Source of the DNA: Diabrotica undecimpunctata
Lineage: Eukaryota > Arthropoda > Insecta > Coleoptera > Chrysomelidae
DNA: 64,000 nucleotides
Assembly (NCBI RefSeq): GCF_040954645.1
Contig: NC_092813.1
Location: 21,831,235 to 21,895,234, forward strand
Direction: 5' to 3'
Under the pieces are notes generated by a model. The model ran no database searches and was not told the origin of the DNA. It saw only the letters and a list, made by a program, of their open reading frames with translations. Of the stretch, positions 31,670-42,662 are shown one piece after another (within the stretch, counting starts at the first letter, position 1; the number at the start of each line of letters is the position of its first letter). Both the position numbers and the translations under genes were made by a program.

Positions 31670-32490
31670 AAATATAGAATGTAAACCATATTTCCAATGC
31701 TTTGTGAAAGAGAACCAGTTTTTAATATTCCGGACGACGTAATAACACCTTATTTTAGAATATTGGTCGATGAATTAAAATCATTGTTTAAGAAACAAAT
31801 TATTCATGTGCAGATGTTTTACTATAAAAACATGTAAAACCAAAATCTCGATTAAAAAAGTTGCAACCAGCTACTCACGATGAAACTTAACCCCATTATT
31901 GATTTTACAAGTGATAAAATGGGTCGACAAAAGACCAGTTTTAATCCATACAACATTTAAACATAATAGTTGTATCTTGGTTTAATTAAATGAAAAGAAA
32001 AATTATATACAAGTACTAAAACCACAAACTATGCTCGATTATAACTTGGTGAAAAATAGTGTTGATTTTAGTGATCAAGTGGCTTCTTACCAAAGCCCAA
32101 TAAGCAAAATTCTGAAGTGGTACCAGAAAGTGGCAGTGGAATTAATATTTAATACCGCATTTAATACCGCAGTAGTCAATGCTTAGTTGCTAAATAATAG
32201 AAAACGTAAAAAAAGCGACAACCTATCCTTGAGTTCAGACTGGAGTTCGCGAAGGCATTTGCAATTAAAGAAATGTTGTAACCCTCACGACTAGTTACAC
32301 CCAAAAATACCATCTCAGGCAAAGCGATGTAGATAATACAAAGAGAAGAAAGTGTACAAGATGTTACAAAATTTTAAGAAGAAGCATGACTAGTAGAAAG
32401 CTAAAACATACTCTAAAGAATGTGATGGCAATACTGCAATATGTCTAGTGTGCTTAAATGAAGCACATTAAAAAATAATTTTACTTATAC
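31670..32490 (+). pseudogene. piggyBac transposase relic 1
   Basis: Middle and C-terminal parts of a piggyBac-family transposase remain. FPMLCEREPVFNIPDDV is near 31690. KPQTMLDYNLVKNSVDFSDQ with the third catalytic Asp follows (near 32020-32085), then SPISKILKWYQKVAVELIF, and Cys-rich zinc-finger-like remnants (ECDGNTAICLVCLNEAH) near 32415-32470. Several stops inactivate it. A 12-bp tandem duplication (ATTTAATACCGC) interrupts the helix near 32150. The sequence at 32565-32599 may be its right TIR. Confidence 0.75.
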
Positions 32491-32564
32491 AGGAACTATT
32501 ATTGAGTAAAAACGTATTGTGCTTCAAGTGGCCTATAGTATTGGAAGTCGTAAGTTGATAGTTT

Positions 32565-32599
32565 CTATAGAAAATGTCACACTGAGAGTGCAGTACGGG
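32565..32599 (+). repeat. Probable right TIR of a piggyBac family
   Basis: The 35-bp sequence is the reverse complement, with two differences, of 35591-35625. It lies after piggyBac relic 1, while the partner lies before piggyBac relic 2, so both look like TIRs of one family. The outer ends read ...ACGGGTAAG and TATTAGCCAT..., compatible with decayed GGG-TTAA / TTAA-CCC ends. Confidence 0.65.
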
Positions 32600-32872
32600 T
32601 AAGATACGGCAATGCTTTTCTTATGGAGAATAAACGCGCAGGGTTGTCGGTTTTCTCCAGCTGTTGATTGCTCATTGTCTCACAGGACCGGCTTGTATAA
32701 AATGCATCTGCCGGCAGTACGAATAAAATATTTTATATCATCTATACAGTAGAATAAAAAGGCATTGATGAGTTATTGACAACGAAAACTATGAATTTTG
32801 CATATAAAACGTCAACATGAGATATACAATTGAATCATATTCATAAGAGTAACATTTGAACACCTCTTTACA

Positions 32873-33073
32873 AGAACAACATACAATAACTGTAGTTTTA
32901 ATGTTTTACATAAAATAGAAAAAACCTACATAATTTCTAGGAAAGAATTTGGAAACTTGGAAATGATATTATTTATAGATATTATATATATAATATTCAA
33001 ATTTCCAATTCTTTCATAGAAATTAGATTTTTTCTATTGTATGTAAAATAAAAAATACAGTTATGTTGTTTCT
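32873..33073. repeat. Foldback element / MITE, ~200 bp
   Basis: The two halves are imperfect reverse complements over nearly their full length. The left arm begins AGAACAACATA..AACTGTA, and the right arm mirrors it. Both contain ATAGAAAAAA, TAATTTCTA and GAAAGAATT blocks. The centre is an ATAT-rich loop near 32965-32990. There is no ORF. It is either a non-autonomous foldback transposon or a hairpin transcript source. Confidence 0.8.
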
Positions 33074-33199
33074 ATAAATAGGTCTTCATTTCTTTTGTAA
33101 AACTTCTGCTACAAATTACTATCATTAACATAATCACCTAAATATGGCCATAAACTTGTTTGTCATAATTAGTATTTGATAAACTCCAAGCTTTCCCTA

Positions 33200-33240
33200 T
33201 TTCACCCCCTACCCATCCTAAGGATGGGTAGGGGGTGAAA
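33200..33240. repeat. Perfect 20-bp-arm palindrome before the Sailor-like gene
   Basis: Arms 33200-33219 and 33221-33240 are exact reverse complements around one base and are unusually C/G-rich (TTTCACCCCCTACCCATCCT). It lies about 60 bp upstream of the likely start of the transposase. It could be a terminal-repeat junction of the element or a cruciform site. Confidence 0.85.
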
Positions 33241-33297
33241 GTGCTTTTGGAAAACGAAACTACACTTCAAAATTTAGTCCGAGTTTCAACAGAGAGC

Positions 33298-34685
33298 ATG
33301 GAGTCCCATAAGTTTAAATCCGGTGAATTATTTAACGGTTGCGCTAAACTCGTAGTGTTAAATGTGTTGTGTTTTTTACAAAATACGGAACAACTTAATG
33401 TAAGTGCTGCTGTAAGACGTACTTCGTTGATGACTGGTGTTAGCGAAAGAAGCATTTACAATTTCAAAAAAGAAAAAGAACAGAGTGGAACGTTGAAATC
33501 GCCAAAAAACGTAAAAAACGAGTGCGTCAATCAAATTCTAGAATATTCACATATGACGAGGGTGTAAGAAGTATTCTACGGAGAATTGTTCATTGTGTAT
33601 TTTTCATGAAAAATTTGCCGAAATTCTTAAAGCATATACATAACTTCATACAAGGTAATGAGAATATACAGCCGTTGTCTCTTTCTACTTTATACAGACT
33701 TCTGAAAGATATTGGATTTGTTTTTAAGAAACGTGGCCGAAAAAGCATCATGGTGGAGCGAGAGGATATTATTCATTGGCGCCATAATTATTTGAGAACT
33801 ATACGACGTTTGCGAAAAGACCATTGCAATATCATATATTTGGACGAATCGTGGGTTAATGTTGGCCAATCTATAAAATACGAATGGTGCGATACTACGA
33901 TACAAAACAGTCGTGATGCTTTTCTCAAAGGTTTAAGTACTGGCTTAAAAGCACCTACTAAACGAGGTCCACGATATGTTTTATTGCATGCAGGTTTTTC
34001 AGAAGGTTTCCTTCCTGGCACACAGCATGTTTTTCTGCCAAAGAAAAATGATAGCGACTATCACGATGAAATGGATGCCGCATATTTTGAGTCGTGGTTT
34101 AAGGAGACATTAATATCAAATTTACCAAATAATGGTCGCAGGAATGTCATTGTAATGGACAATGCATCGTACCACTCCCGTAAAGAGAGATTCCCTAACA
34201 ATTCCTGGAATAAAGCTGCAATCAAGGAATGGCTAGTGGAAAAAGACATTTTTTTCGAGGAGTGTTATTTGAAATCCGAGCTATTAGAAGCAGCGCGTGC
34301 TTTTAAAGATCAATATGATAAGTATCATCTTGATGAGTATGCTTCACAACATAATGTTTATATTTTAAGGCTTCCTCCATATCACTGCGAATTGAATCCT
34401 ATAGAAATGGTGTGGAACCAAGTTAAGCGATATGTAGGTACCCATAATACCACTTTTAAAAACGACGAGGTACGCCAGTTGATCGATGGTTTCGCACGCG
34501 TCACAGAGCAAAATTGGCGCAATTATGTCACTCATGTTGTTGAGAAAACGGAAACTGAGATGTGGACTGCGGACAACCTGCAAGATAACGTAGACCAATT
34601 AATAATACACGCGAACACAGGGGAGAGTAGCGAAAGCGAATCCGACATCTCGGATGTAGAGGACGACTTTAGTATAATTAATTGA
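33298..34685 (+). pseudogene. Sailor-like (IS630/Tc1-mariner, DD81E) transposase, one frameshift
   Basis: The gene encodes a cut-and-paste DDE transposase. I place the start at ATG 33298, because the upstream codons come from the palindrome. The N-terminal HTH region reads RTSLMTGVSERSIYNFKKEK. A one-base shift in the A-run at about 33504-33509 moves the frame, after which 387 codons (33522-34685) are open. A second HTH (PLSLSTLYRLLKDIGF) leads to catalytic Asp1 in IIYLDESW (33843), Asp2 in VIVMDNASYHS, and Glu in NPIEMVW. Asp2 and Glu are 81 residues apart, far from the 34 of Tc1/mariner and like the DD82E group called Sailor. The C-terminus is acidic. No intron is visible, unlike relic B. 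Confidence 0.85.
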
Positions 34686-34766
34686 ATATCTGTGAGTAAC
34701 CTCGATTATTTTACACGGTATAACCAATAAAATCATTTACCAGTCCAATCAGAGTATGGACTTTTC

Positions 34767-34876
34767 GGATATTGGGCTGGGTGCACGGAAATCGAGTTCC
34801 CGGAGGTTCCACCCTGTATATTTATAGCTATCAAGAAATGTAATTTAAAATATATTTGTTAGTTTAATAAAGTATA
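34767..34876 (+). repeat. 110-bp direct repeat, copy 1
   Basis: This begins GGATATTGGGCTGGGTGCAC and ends TAATAAAGTATA. It matches 35258-35367 with about five differences. It follows the Sailor-like gene and includes ACCCTGTATA, which resembles a mariner-type TIR end. The family was not identified. Confidence 0.85.
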
Positions 34877-35257
34877 AATATAATATAATGTTAAATAACT
34901 TACACTATAAACCTTATACCTGCTCATCTGGTCAAGTGTGGGCAAGGAAAACCATTATCCCATATGGAATAACACAAGGTTTCGCTGAAAACTACCAGGT
35001 TGCTATGCCAAGGAACTAGGTAAACTTATGTTGTGTGTAAAAAATGCGAGACTGCATTATGTTTTAACAAGGACAAAAACTTCACTTCAGATTTCCACAA
35101 AAAAAAATTTCATAGTGGGTGTTAAAATTTCGCAGTGATTCAAGTGCGCAACTTGTTTTTTTAATAACATCGCCGGGATTAAAAAATGTGCAAAGCTCTT
35201 TCGATATTCCCGTTCCTGATAATTTTTCACATATTTACAAAAGAAAAAGTTTTTCTT

Positions 35258-35367
35258 GGATATTGGGCTGGGTGCACGGAAATCGAGTTACCGGAGGTTC
35301 CAGCCGGTATATTTATAGCTATCAAGAAATGTAATTTAAAATACATTTGTTAGTTTAATAAAGTATA
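35258..35367 (+). repeat. 110-bp direct repeat, copy 2
   Basis: This is the second copy, about 490 bp downstream of the first. The sequence between them (34877-35257) has no convincing ORF; a basic, Cys-containing patch near 34990-35090 might be a transposase zinc-finger scrap. Confidence 0.85.
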
Positions 35368-35590
35368 CAGTTTTATAATAAAATTCTCGCTAAAAACTTA
35401 AGGTCTTTTTATTCTAATTAATGCCTCTTATTTGGCTACTTGAAGGCAATTATTTTATCAATATAAAATTTTATAATAAATAACAGAGCCCGGCGTAGAG
35501 ATCTGGGTACGGTTCTGTGACTACCACTTGGACCTGTTTGTATCGCCAAGCACAAGGCGTGAAATCCGGCAATTGTGCAGTCCTATATTA

Positions 35591-35625
35591 GCCATACTGC
35601 ACTCTCGGTGTGACATTTTCTATAG
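35591..35625 (+). repeat. Probable left TIR of a piggyBac family
   Basis: Inverted partner of 32565-32599. It stands about 60 bp before the first possible coding bases of piggyBac relic 2. Confidence 0.65.
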
Positions 35626-35679
35626 TAGAACGTTTTTATTATTAATTACCACCGTAAAAGTGAGTTATAGTATTTATAA

Positions 35680-36090
35680 AAAGATGGATGTAAATAATAT
35701 GCCTTCGACATCTTAAAAAGCTAGATGTGAACATAAACGTAGATTGACCACTGCTGAATTACAATCATTGTTAGAAGCATCTGGCGAGGACGATGTAGAT
35801 TAAATGAATGGTGGAAGTGACTCTGATTGACTCTGACGAAATATTTGCACAAAGTCGTTCAGAAAAATCGAGGATTGCGTTTTGGAAAGAGACAACACAA
35901 ACAGAATTTAAGACTTTTCTCGGACTTATGTTCCATATTGGGACAATTAAGATGAACCGTCTGAATGACTACTGGAAAAGTATGGGTAACTTCTATAATA
36001 GTGTTGACTTGACTAGATAATTGCTCATAGCCCATATTAAGAAATACGCGAATAGACAATCCTCACTTGTCAAAGAAACTGAAAAAACGT
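35680..36090 (+). pseudogene. piggyBac transposase relic 2 (N-terminus)
   Basis: After an ATG near 35683, acidic sequence with LLEASGEDDVD is followed by FWKETTQTEFKTFLGLMFHIG and NDYWKS. That is the N-terminal domain of piggyBac transposases around the first catalytic region. Three stops or frameshifts break it, and the gene ends abruptly near 36090 without its catalytic core. Confidence 0.72.
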
Positions 36091-36099
36091 GAAGTGGTC

Positions 36100-37517
36100 T
36101 AAAAACTAAAAAGTCCCCTATTCAAACTGGTTTTTAATAAAAAATTTAATAATATGTTAAAGTTTTTTTAATATACCCTGAAACTGAAAGCGCAAACAAT
36201 TGATTGCAAGTTACAAAATACTTGTACATTCATACTGTTTGGACAAGTACAGTTGTTTAAATAATCGCTTTCTGTCATAAACAAATTGAATAAATTGTAA
36301 AATATTTTCTGATCTGCTTGATATTTAGCACACTTTAATAACTCATCAATTGCCATAAGTTCAAGTAGCTATATTACTTGTCGTTAGGCAAAAAACAAAG
36401 TTATTAACATTTATAAACTACTACAAACATAATATCTTAGAGTTTACGGTTTTTTGGAATTATATCAATTATTTATGTATGTAAATTTGGTATTTTTGTA
36501 CATAAAAAACTTTTTAGGGTCTACAACTTTTATTTGAATTATTTTTCTTTAGAATGTATATAAAACGTTTTATAAGCAAAAAATTATTTTTTTTGTCTTT
36601 AGAGATTGTTTAAAAAAAAAACAAAGCAAAATCAACTGTACGTCTTTACGAATTTTTCGTCAGCTACCCCTCATACTATTTAGAATTTAAATTTCTGTAT
36701 AAGATATTTTTAAACTATTTAGCGAGGTTCCGTGAACTACTTTCTTATGGCATGGTCAAAGTCAAATATTATTTTTTTATGTGATTAAGCCACAATTATT
36801 GGTCGTTATTGAGATGAAAATTACATTTTTAATTAACTAATATTTAACGTTTTGATTTCCACTATTATTTTGCAATAACTTTGTTTATTGTACTAATTAT
36901 GTAAACATGTATATACACATTTTGTACAGAAAAACGTTTTTTGAGAACGATTTCCGGAATGAAAATCAAAATTTTAAACATTAACACAATCACAACCAAT
37001 AATTAAGGCTTTAATTCCATAAAACCATAATATTTATCTCAAACTATTCATCGATAGCTTCGACTAACCAGGTTGTAAATTGAAATTTATGTAAAATATT
37101 CCCCTACGCGATTCTCTGGGCAAAAATATCTAGGTTGATTAAATATAACATCTAAACGAAAAAAAAAACCTGTCGAGACTGCATCTTGTGAGCAGGTAGT
37201 TTCAATGTCGTTATTCGAACTTGACCCAAACTCGATATTTAGGTATCTAAAATATTATTTTAAGGAGTAATACCGGCAACATCTATTGGCTCTTAAATGA
37301 TGCCAAATACAGTGATTTTAATGCTCGATGTTAAAACGTAGGTTTGATGTAAAAAAATAAATATATAAAAAAAATCGGAATATTGAAAAACCGACAACAG
37401 TGCCAAGCCCACAAAGGTGCCCTAAACGAACATACACAATTTATAAATAGAAAATGATAGCAATTCTTGGTGATGCTAAATTACTGCAACGTGAAAAAGA
37501 GTTCAAATGGATAGTGG

Positions 37518-37520
<3 letters not shown>
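36100..37520. other. 1.4-kb AT-rich interval, nothing recognised
   Basis: No long ORF, no similarity to the elements in this window and no internal repeat was found. It may be old unclassifiable transposon DNA or intergenic sequence. Confidence 0.5.

Positions 37521-37521
<1 letters not shown>

Positions 37522-37569
<48 letters not shown>
37522..37569. repeat. (TA)24 microsatellite
   Basis: Uninterrupted TA dinucleotides, 24 units, visible directly. Confidence 0.98.
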
Positions 37570-37572
<3 letters not shown>

Positions 37573-38150
37573 AAGAAATTTAATCTTTGCAGATAGGTTA
37601 AATAGTAAACTCTTAAATATTGGGGAAATCTGCAAGAAAGACTCTAATGAATATCAATTGTTTCGCCGAACGCCTTCGCCAAAGAGAATTAATTTGGCTT
37701 CTTCAGGGCTGAAAGAGAATAAATTATAATTAGCTACCTACCATATATCATCTATTAAAACATTATTGATCTTACCGTAACTTAGAATTGTACAGTTAGA
37801 ATATTAAAAAACTTTGCTAGTAACATAGTGGTGTTTTTTGTTACTATGTAAAAAAAAAAGTTTTTTATAAGGTTTGAAATGTATGGTAGCTTTGAACTTA
37901 ACACGCAAAGGTTTACCCAAGGTTAATCGAAAAACCCAATGTAACTACATTTAAAAGGAGGTAATTCTTTGAATTGTCGGCAATAACTAAATTTTTGATT
38001 TTTAGAAAGTTTAAAAGTGAGGTTCTGTTTTAGCCAGAACGCATGCGCTGACAAATTCAAGTAGTTCTTATGAATCTTTATGTCGTTAAGGTTCATTGGT
38101 AAAAACGAATGAAATTAAATCCCAGTATATTATTAATATGATATGAAAAT
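37570..38150. other. Interval with no recognised feature
   Basis: AT-rich and without supported coding sequence. The left LTR of the minus-strand LTR element may begin within it, but its 5' edge is missing or too diverged to place. Confidence 0.4.
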
Positions 38151-38159
38151 ATTGTAATA

Positions 38160-39355
38160 AAATAAACTGATTAAAATACCTCCAAAAATTATTAGCATAC
38201 AATGTTTATCAAACGAAATTTGTTCTACGTACGTGAACCTTCAATAATGCATGGATAATATAATACAACTACAATCTAAGATACAGCTTATTATTCTACA
38301 TAAACAAATCAAATAATATTCAGTGTCCTTCCTAATGCAATTTTGATATAACGATTGTACCAAGAAAAATTTGTATGAATTATCCAATTCTCTCCACAGC
38401 TCCGTATCCCCTCTCAGAACAAATTTGATCTCTTTTGACTATCGACAACTTATTCACACGTTACTAATATGATATAATATTTTTTAATCCAAAATTCTCA
38501 AATTTAATATATTATGAATGTTTCTCCCGTTGAAACGCTTCCTCTGCCTTGAGTTGTCCAATTCCTTGTTCTATGCAAAATGAACTATCAGTTCTCAGCA
38601 GCCTCCTATGTAATTGGCAATATTAAACAAGATATTGCAATTTAGTGTCTTCAATGCTTTCCTTCGAATGCACGTACCTTTCCAATGATGTCAGCCTCTT
38701 TTCCTCTCGCCAAACTTAATCTCTCGTTCCGAAATAAACAGCGATACGTAGAATACAAGTAGAAAAAGTTTACTCACAAATTTGTACCAGATCAGCTACC
38801 GTCAGACATAATTACTTCAATAACTCACAACTTATTCTTTATCACTTACTACCCTTGGATACCACCTCAAAAACCAACCATTCACTTTAAGAAACTGGAA
38901 CTAACTCCCCTCTCATCTCCTCTATCCATTCATCTAACCTCTCATTATACGCACCCATCACCACTTTCCAAATTCTCGGCCAATCAGAAATTTGCATACC
39001 ACTTCCACATAAAATCAGAAATACCTACAAACTTTCCTAATTCATATTATTTCTACAAGGACACTTAATTTCTTCTGGGTATTTACATATTCCGAACAAA
39101 CATTTATTTATTAACTATTTTTATTGTCGTTTTCATGGCACAAATCCGGCTTACGGAACACTTTATGGCTTATGGGGAAAAACCATCGTTAACTTCAATT
39201 CATTGTTATATTTGTACAAAAGATTATTTATGACTAAGATTACCTTTGGTTAATTTCAGGCAGCTCGGAGTATTTTTTTATTTTCTATAATCTCTGAAAT
39301 ATTGATTTCATCGTACATTTAATATTTTTACCCTTCAATTTTGAATACCACAACA
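38160..39355 (-). repeat. 3' LTR (left) of the Gag-protease-coiled-coil element, truncated
   Basis: This is similar to 44550-45300. Both contain TTGTTCTACGTACGTGAACC (38218 and 44639), AATCTCTCGTTCCG and GGATCAGCT/AGATCAGCT followed by CCGTCAGA blocks. Identity is only about 70 % by eye. The right edge is precise: on the minus strand a purine tract (ATGGCGGGGAG) is followed by TGTTGTGGTATTC, a typical LTR start. The other edge is not identified. Confidence 0.7.
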
Positions 39356-39456
39356 ACTCCCCGCCATTTGATTCGCCGAAAACTTCTTTATCATTTTTTT
39401 TTATAAAATGACAAAAGTTTTTCAAGGGTCAAATTATTACAATATGTTATTGAAAT

Positions 39457-41150
39457 CTACTCATGATACCGATAAATGTGAATGTTACAAATCCTACCGC
39501 CAAATTTGCAACAACACTTTGATCCCATTTTAGGATCGTACAGCAAACTGATCTGATCTAAGTTCTCTTTAGTTTCATTCGCTACCGAATCCAGTTTAGC
39601 TGATCCTGAAAAAGCTTTCCTGTATGTTTTTTGTGAGTTTTTGTACCCGATATTTTTTTCGGTATGCACAGATAAAATAGGTATTTGAGATCCTTGTTTT
39701 TGCAAGTTTTCTACATCAAAGCTTGATCTTAAATTCGAAAAAATAAATTTACTGGCTATAACATAAGATTCTAATTCCACAATTTTTTGTTTTTGTTCTC
39801 CCAAAAGTTTTAACAATCTGTCAACTTTCATGTTTAAACTTCCTTCTATAAATGTAAATTTATTTAGGCGATCCATAAGTCTTTTTTTGTCATCAGTTTT
39901 CATGTCCAGCAACATCTGCAAATTTGTCTTTTCCAATTTTACAGCTTCCAACTCGGAAATTAATTCCGCTTTCTCCATCTCGCATACTTCTTCTTCAAAC
40001 ACCTCCATTTCAATTATATCTTTTCCCTTTTCTTTTATCAAACCTGATTTTTCTTTTTCTTCTTCGGCTGAGCTCATCTCTTCTTTTGCGGAGTTCCCTA
40101 TTCCTTTTTTTAATTTTGTTTTCTGCTTTTTCTTCTTTCTCTGTCCTTGCTTCGTTGTCAAATTTATTTCCACCGTTTGTTCTTTGTCTAAATCATCATT
40201 TTTCCGATTCTCATCTTCCTTGTCCTTTTCCATGTTTTCTCCACATTTTATTTTTCTTTCATCCTCATTTTGTTCACATGTGTTCACGGTCCATAATATT
40301 TCTTCACAAACTTCTGGATTTTCGTCCATAATGACCATCTCTTCCCTGTCCTCCTCTTTTAGTTCTACTTCTGTTTCTTTTCTATTTTCCATTTCCATTT
40401 GGTATTCCGAGCACCACGTTTCTACTCTTTTCATTTCTCTTATAATAACTTCTTTTTCTTCCGGTTTCCTTTCTATTTTGTTGTCGCTTGCCAACAATTC
40501 TTCTGTACCTTTTCTTTTCGGGTTCTCTCTTGTCTCAACCTTTTTTTTTCTTCTTTCTTCTTGTTCTCCCTTTTTTTTTCTTCCTTTTCTTTTCCTCTTC
40601 TGATTGATTTATTACCTGTATTTCCAATTTGTTCTCTACGGTCGTATTGATTTCTTTATGGTTTCCCTGTTCATTTGTCCTTTCGACAATTTTCGTCATA
40701 TCTGTTTCTTGTCCCTCTTCTTTGTGATCTGGTTCTGCTCTGATTTCCAATTTATTTTCAGAAAAATTAATCGTGATGTGTTTTTCGCTCAACTCATCTA
40801 TTCCCGCTATCATATCATGATTTAAATCGTCGATCACCACACATTGCATAATATAGAAATTTTCTCCCACTCTGATCCGTACTCCCAAACCTTCGTTTAC
40901 TGTCGTCAATTTTTTATTGTTCGCACCCACTAAAGCAACCCTAGGAATCTTATACACAAATCTGTCCAAATTCAATTCTTTTACTAATTTTTTATTGATT
41001 AACGATATCTCCGATCCAGAATCAATCAAAATTTTAATCGCTTTATGTTTTATAAAGGCATCTAAAAATATTAGATTGGAATTAGAATTTTGTCTTTCGT
41101 TTACCGCCAACTGTATAAACTCTCTCGGGTAACAAAATATACCGGAGAGT
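39457..41150 (-). pseudogene. Aspartic protease fused to a charged coiled-coil domain
   Basis: The right part (41110-40535, about 190 aa) has ILIDSGSEISLI, VGANNKKLTTVNEG and MIAGIDELSEKHITI. These are the D-S/T-G active site and the (I/L)xGxD flap of a retroviral-type aspartic protease. A Lys-rich run (KKRKKKKGRTRRKKKKK) follows and contains a frameshift near 40600. The second part (40497-39457, 346 aa open) is very rich in Glu and Lys with heptad-like stretches (MEKAELISELEAVKLEKTNL, LLKLLGEQKQKIVELESYV) and ends CCCKFGGRICNIHIYRYHE before the purine tract. No RT motif is present anywhere. The function of the coiled coil is unknown; a structural or particle-assembly role would be a guess. 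Confidence 0.75.
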
Positions 41151-41175
41151 TTTTTACTTTTGTTTAGTGGATGCT

Positions 41176-42662
41176 TTATTGAAAATCCTGTCTGGATTCA
41201 TTGCATACATCTTCTTCCTCGTTTTCTATTCCTACATGATTCATCTCACTTCTATTTTGTCGTTGGAAGCTCTGATTATTTCTACCGTCCTTTTGTTCGT
41301 TCGTATTCCTATTCGGAGGATTTTGTGCAGCTCTGTTCCTGTTGTGATTTTCATATGTTCTATTTTGTGTGTCATTCTGGTTATCATAATTTTGTTGTCT
41401 AGTGTAATTGTGGTATTCTCTTGGCCTATATTCATTTGTTGATCGGGGATGTCGTTTTCTCTGGTCATAATTTGCTTGGTACCTTCTTTCCGGTCCATTG
41501 TATTGGTCATGTTGTCTTCTGTTTCTCATTTCTCTTCTTTTCGCTTCTTTTAATTGAAGGAGTTAGCACAAACTATCAATATCTTGATAGTTTTTCAAAA
41601 TCACGTGATCCTCCAACGTTTCTTCGAAATGTCTGCTTATTATTTCTACCAGTTGTTCGGTAGAGTATTTGTAATCTAGATATTTTGAATTGTTATATAT
41701 ATGCAAAGCATATCTTTCTTCAGATATTCCCATTTTCCCGTGATATTTTCCATTCTCTAGCTCTTGGTTGATTTCCCTCTGTTTATTTTCCCCCAGAAAT
41801 AATTGAGAAATTTATTTTCGAAATCTGTTCAATTTTCAAACTCATCTTCTTTGCTTTCATACCATAACGCTGCTTCTTCTTTCAGATGGTTTCTAATTGT
41901 TTCTTTGCAATCGTCAAAATATCTAACATGTTTCAATTTAGTTTTCAAATTAAAAAAAAACGGTACTGGGTGTGTTTTTCTAATATCCCCGCCAAATTGT
42001 ATCGCTTGTTTCAAGGACGATAACTTCTTTTCTTTCTGCTCCTCTTAGTTCAATTTTTGCAATATGTTTTTCATTTTGCTTTAATCTCCTTTCTACTTCT
42101 TTCCTGTCTTCTTGTAGCGCCATTTCAAATTTTTTTTCTAACTGATCTAATTCCTTTTTCTGGACAATCTTGATTTCCTTCATCTTGTTTTCTACTTTCT
42201 TTTCTTGTTCTCCCATTTTATTTTAAATTTTATTAATCTCTTCTATTTGTTGTATCATTGCTTTCTTTATCCCCTCAACACATCCTTTAATTTCCTGTTC
42301 ATAGTTTTCCAGACGCTGCTCTATATTCCTGTTATTTAGTTCTATTGCTTGTCTTGTTTTCCGTTGGTTTTCTTCCATTGTTTGTTTTGTTTCTTGTTGA
42401 TTCCTATCCATTTTCTTTGATGTTTCATTTTAGTTTTTCTCTATTGTTTGTTTTGTCTCTTCCATTTTTTGTGATGATTCTTGTATTTGTTGTGTCTGTA
42501 TTTGCATCATTGCTAATAGTTTTTCTAACATCCCTGTTTCTTTTCTTTTCTCCACTATTGTAGAATTTCCTTCATTATCCGATCTTCTTCAACAATTGTT
42601 TCCTCTTCTCTGTTATCCTCCTTCCTTTCTTGTATTTTGCTTTGACTTCTTGTGGTCGACAT
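41176..42662 (-). pseudogene. Gag-like gene of the same element
   Basis: The likely start is ATG 42662 (MSTTRSQSK), about 35 nt from the LTR. A long Glu/Lys/Gln-rich helical region (QAIELNNRNIEQRLENYEQE, KKELDQLEKKFEMALQ) leads to a Ty3-type Gag core: FGGDIRKTHPVPFFFNLKTK, ETIRNHLKEEAALWYESKED. The C-terminus is Arg/Asn/Gln-rich (RNRRQHDQYNGPERRYQANY) and lacks a CCHC knuckle; it probably binds RNA through arginines. A stop at about 42223 and frameshifts near 42000 and 41560 break it. Confidence 0.72.

Noticed and set aside
34877..35257. Possible piggyBac Cys-rich C-terminus between the 110-bp repeats
   Set aside because: Only a vague basic, Cys-containing patch is present; the Cys spacing does not fit clearly.
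36168..36356. 62-codon minus-strand frame near piggyBac relic 2
   Set aside because: No similarity to a transposase or other protein, and its length is expected by chance in AT-rich DNA.
37441..37635. Open frame with a repeated YIYIYI stretch
   Set aside because: It is only the translation of the (TA)24 microsatellite.
39830..40603. Plus-strand 257-aa open frame rich in Phe, Ser and Leu, looking like a membrane protein
   Set aside because: It is the antisense of the Glu/Lys-rich coiled-coil gene; AAG/GAA codons read backwards give CTT/TTC. No start context or family similarity supports it.
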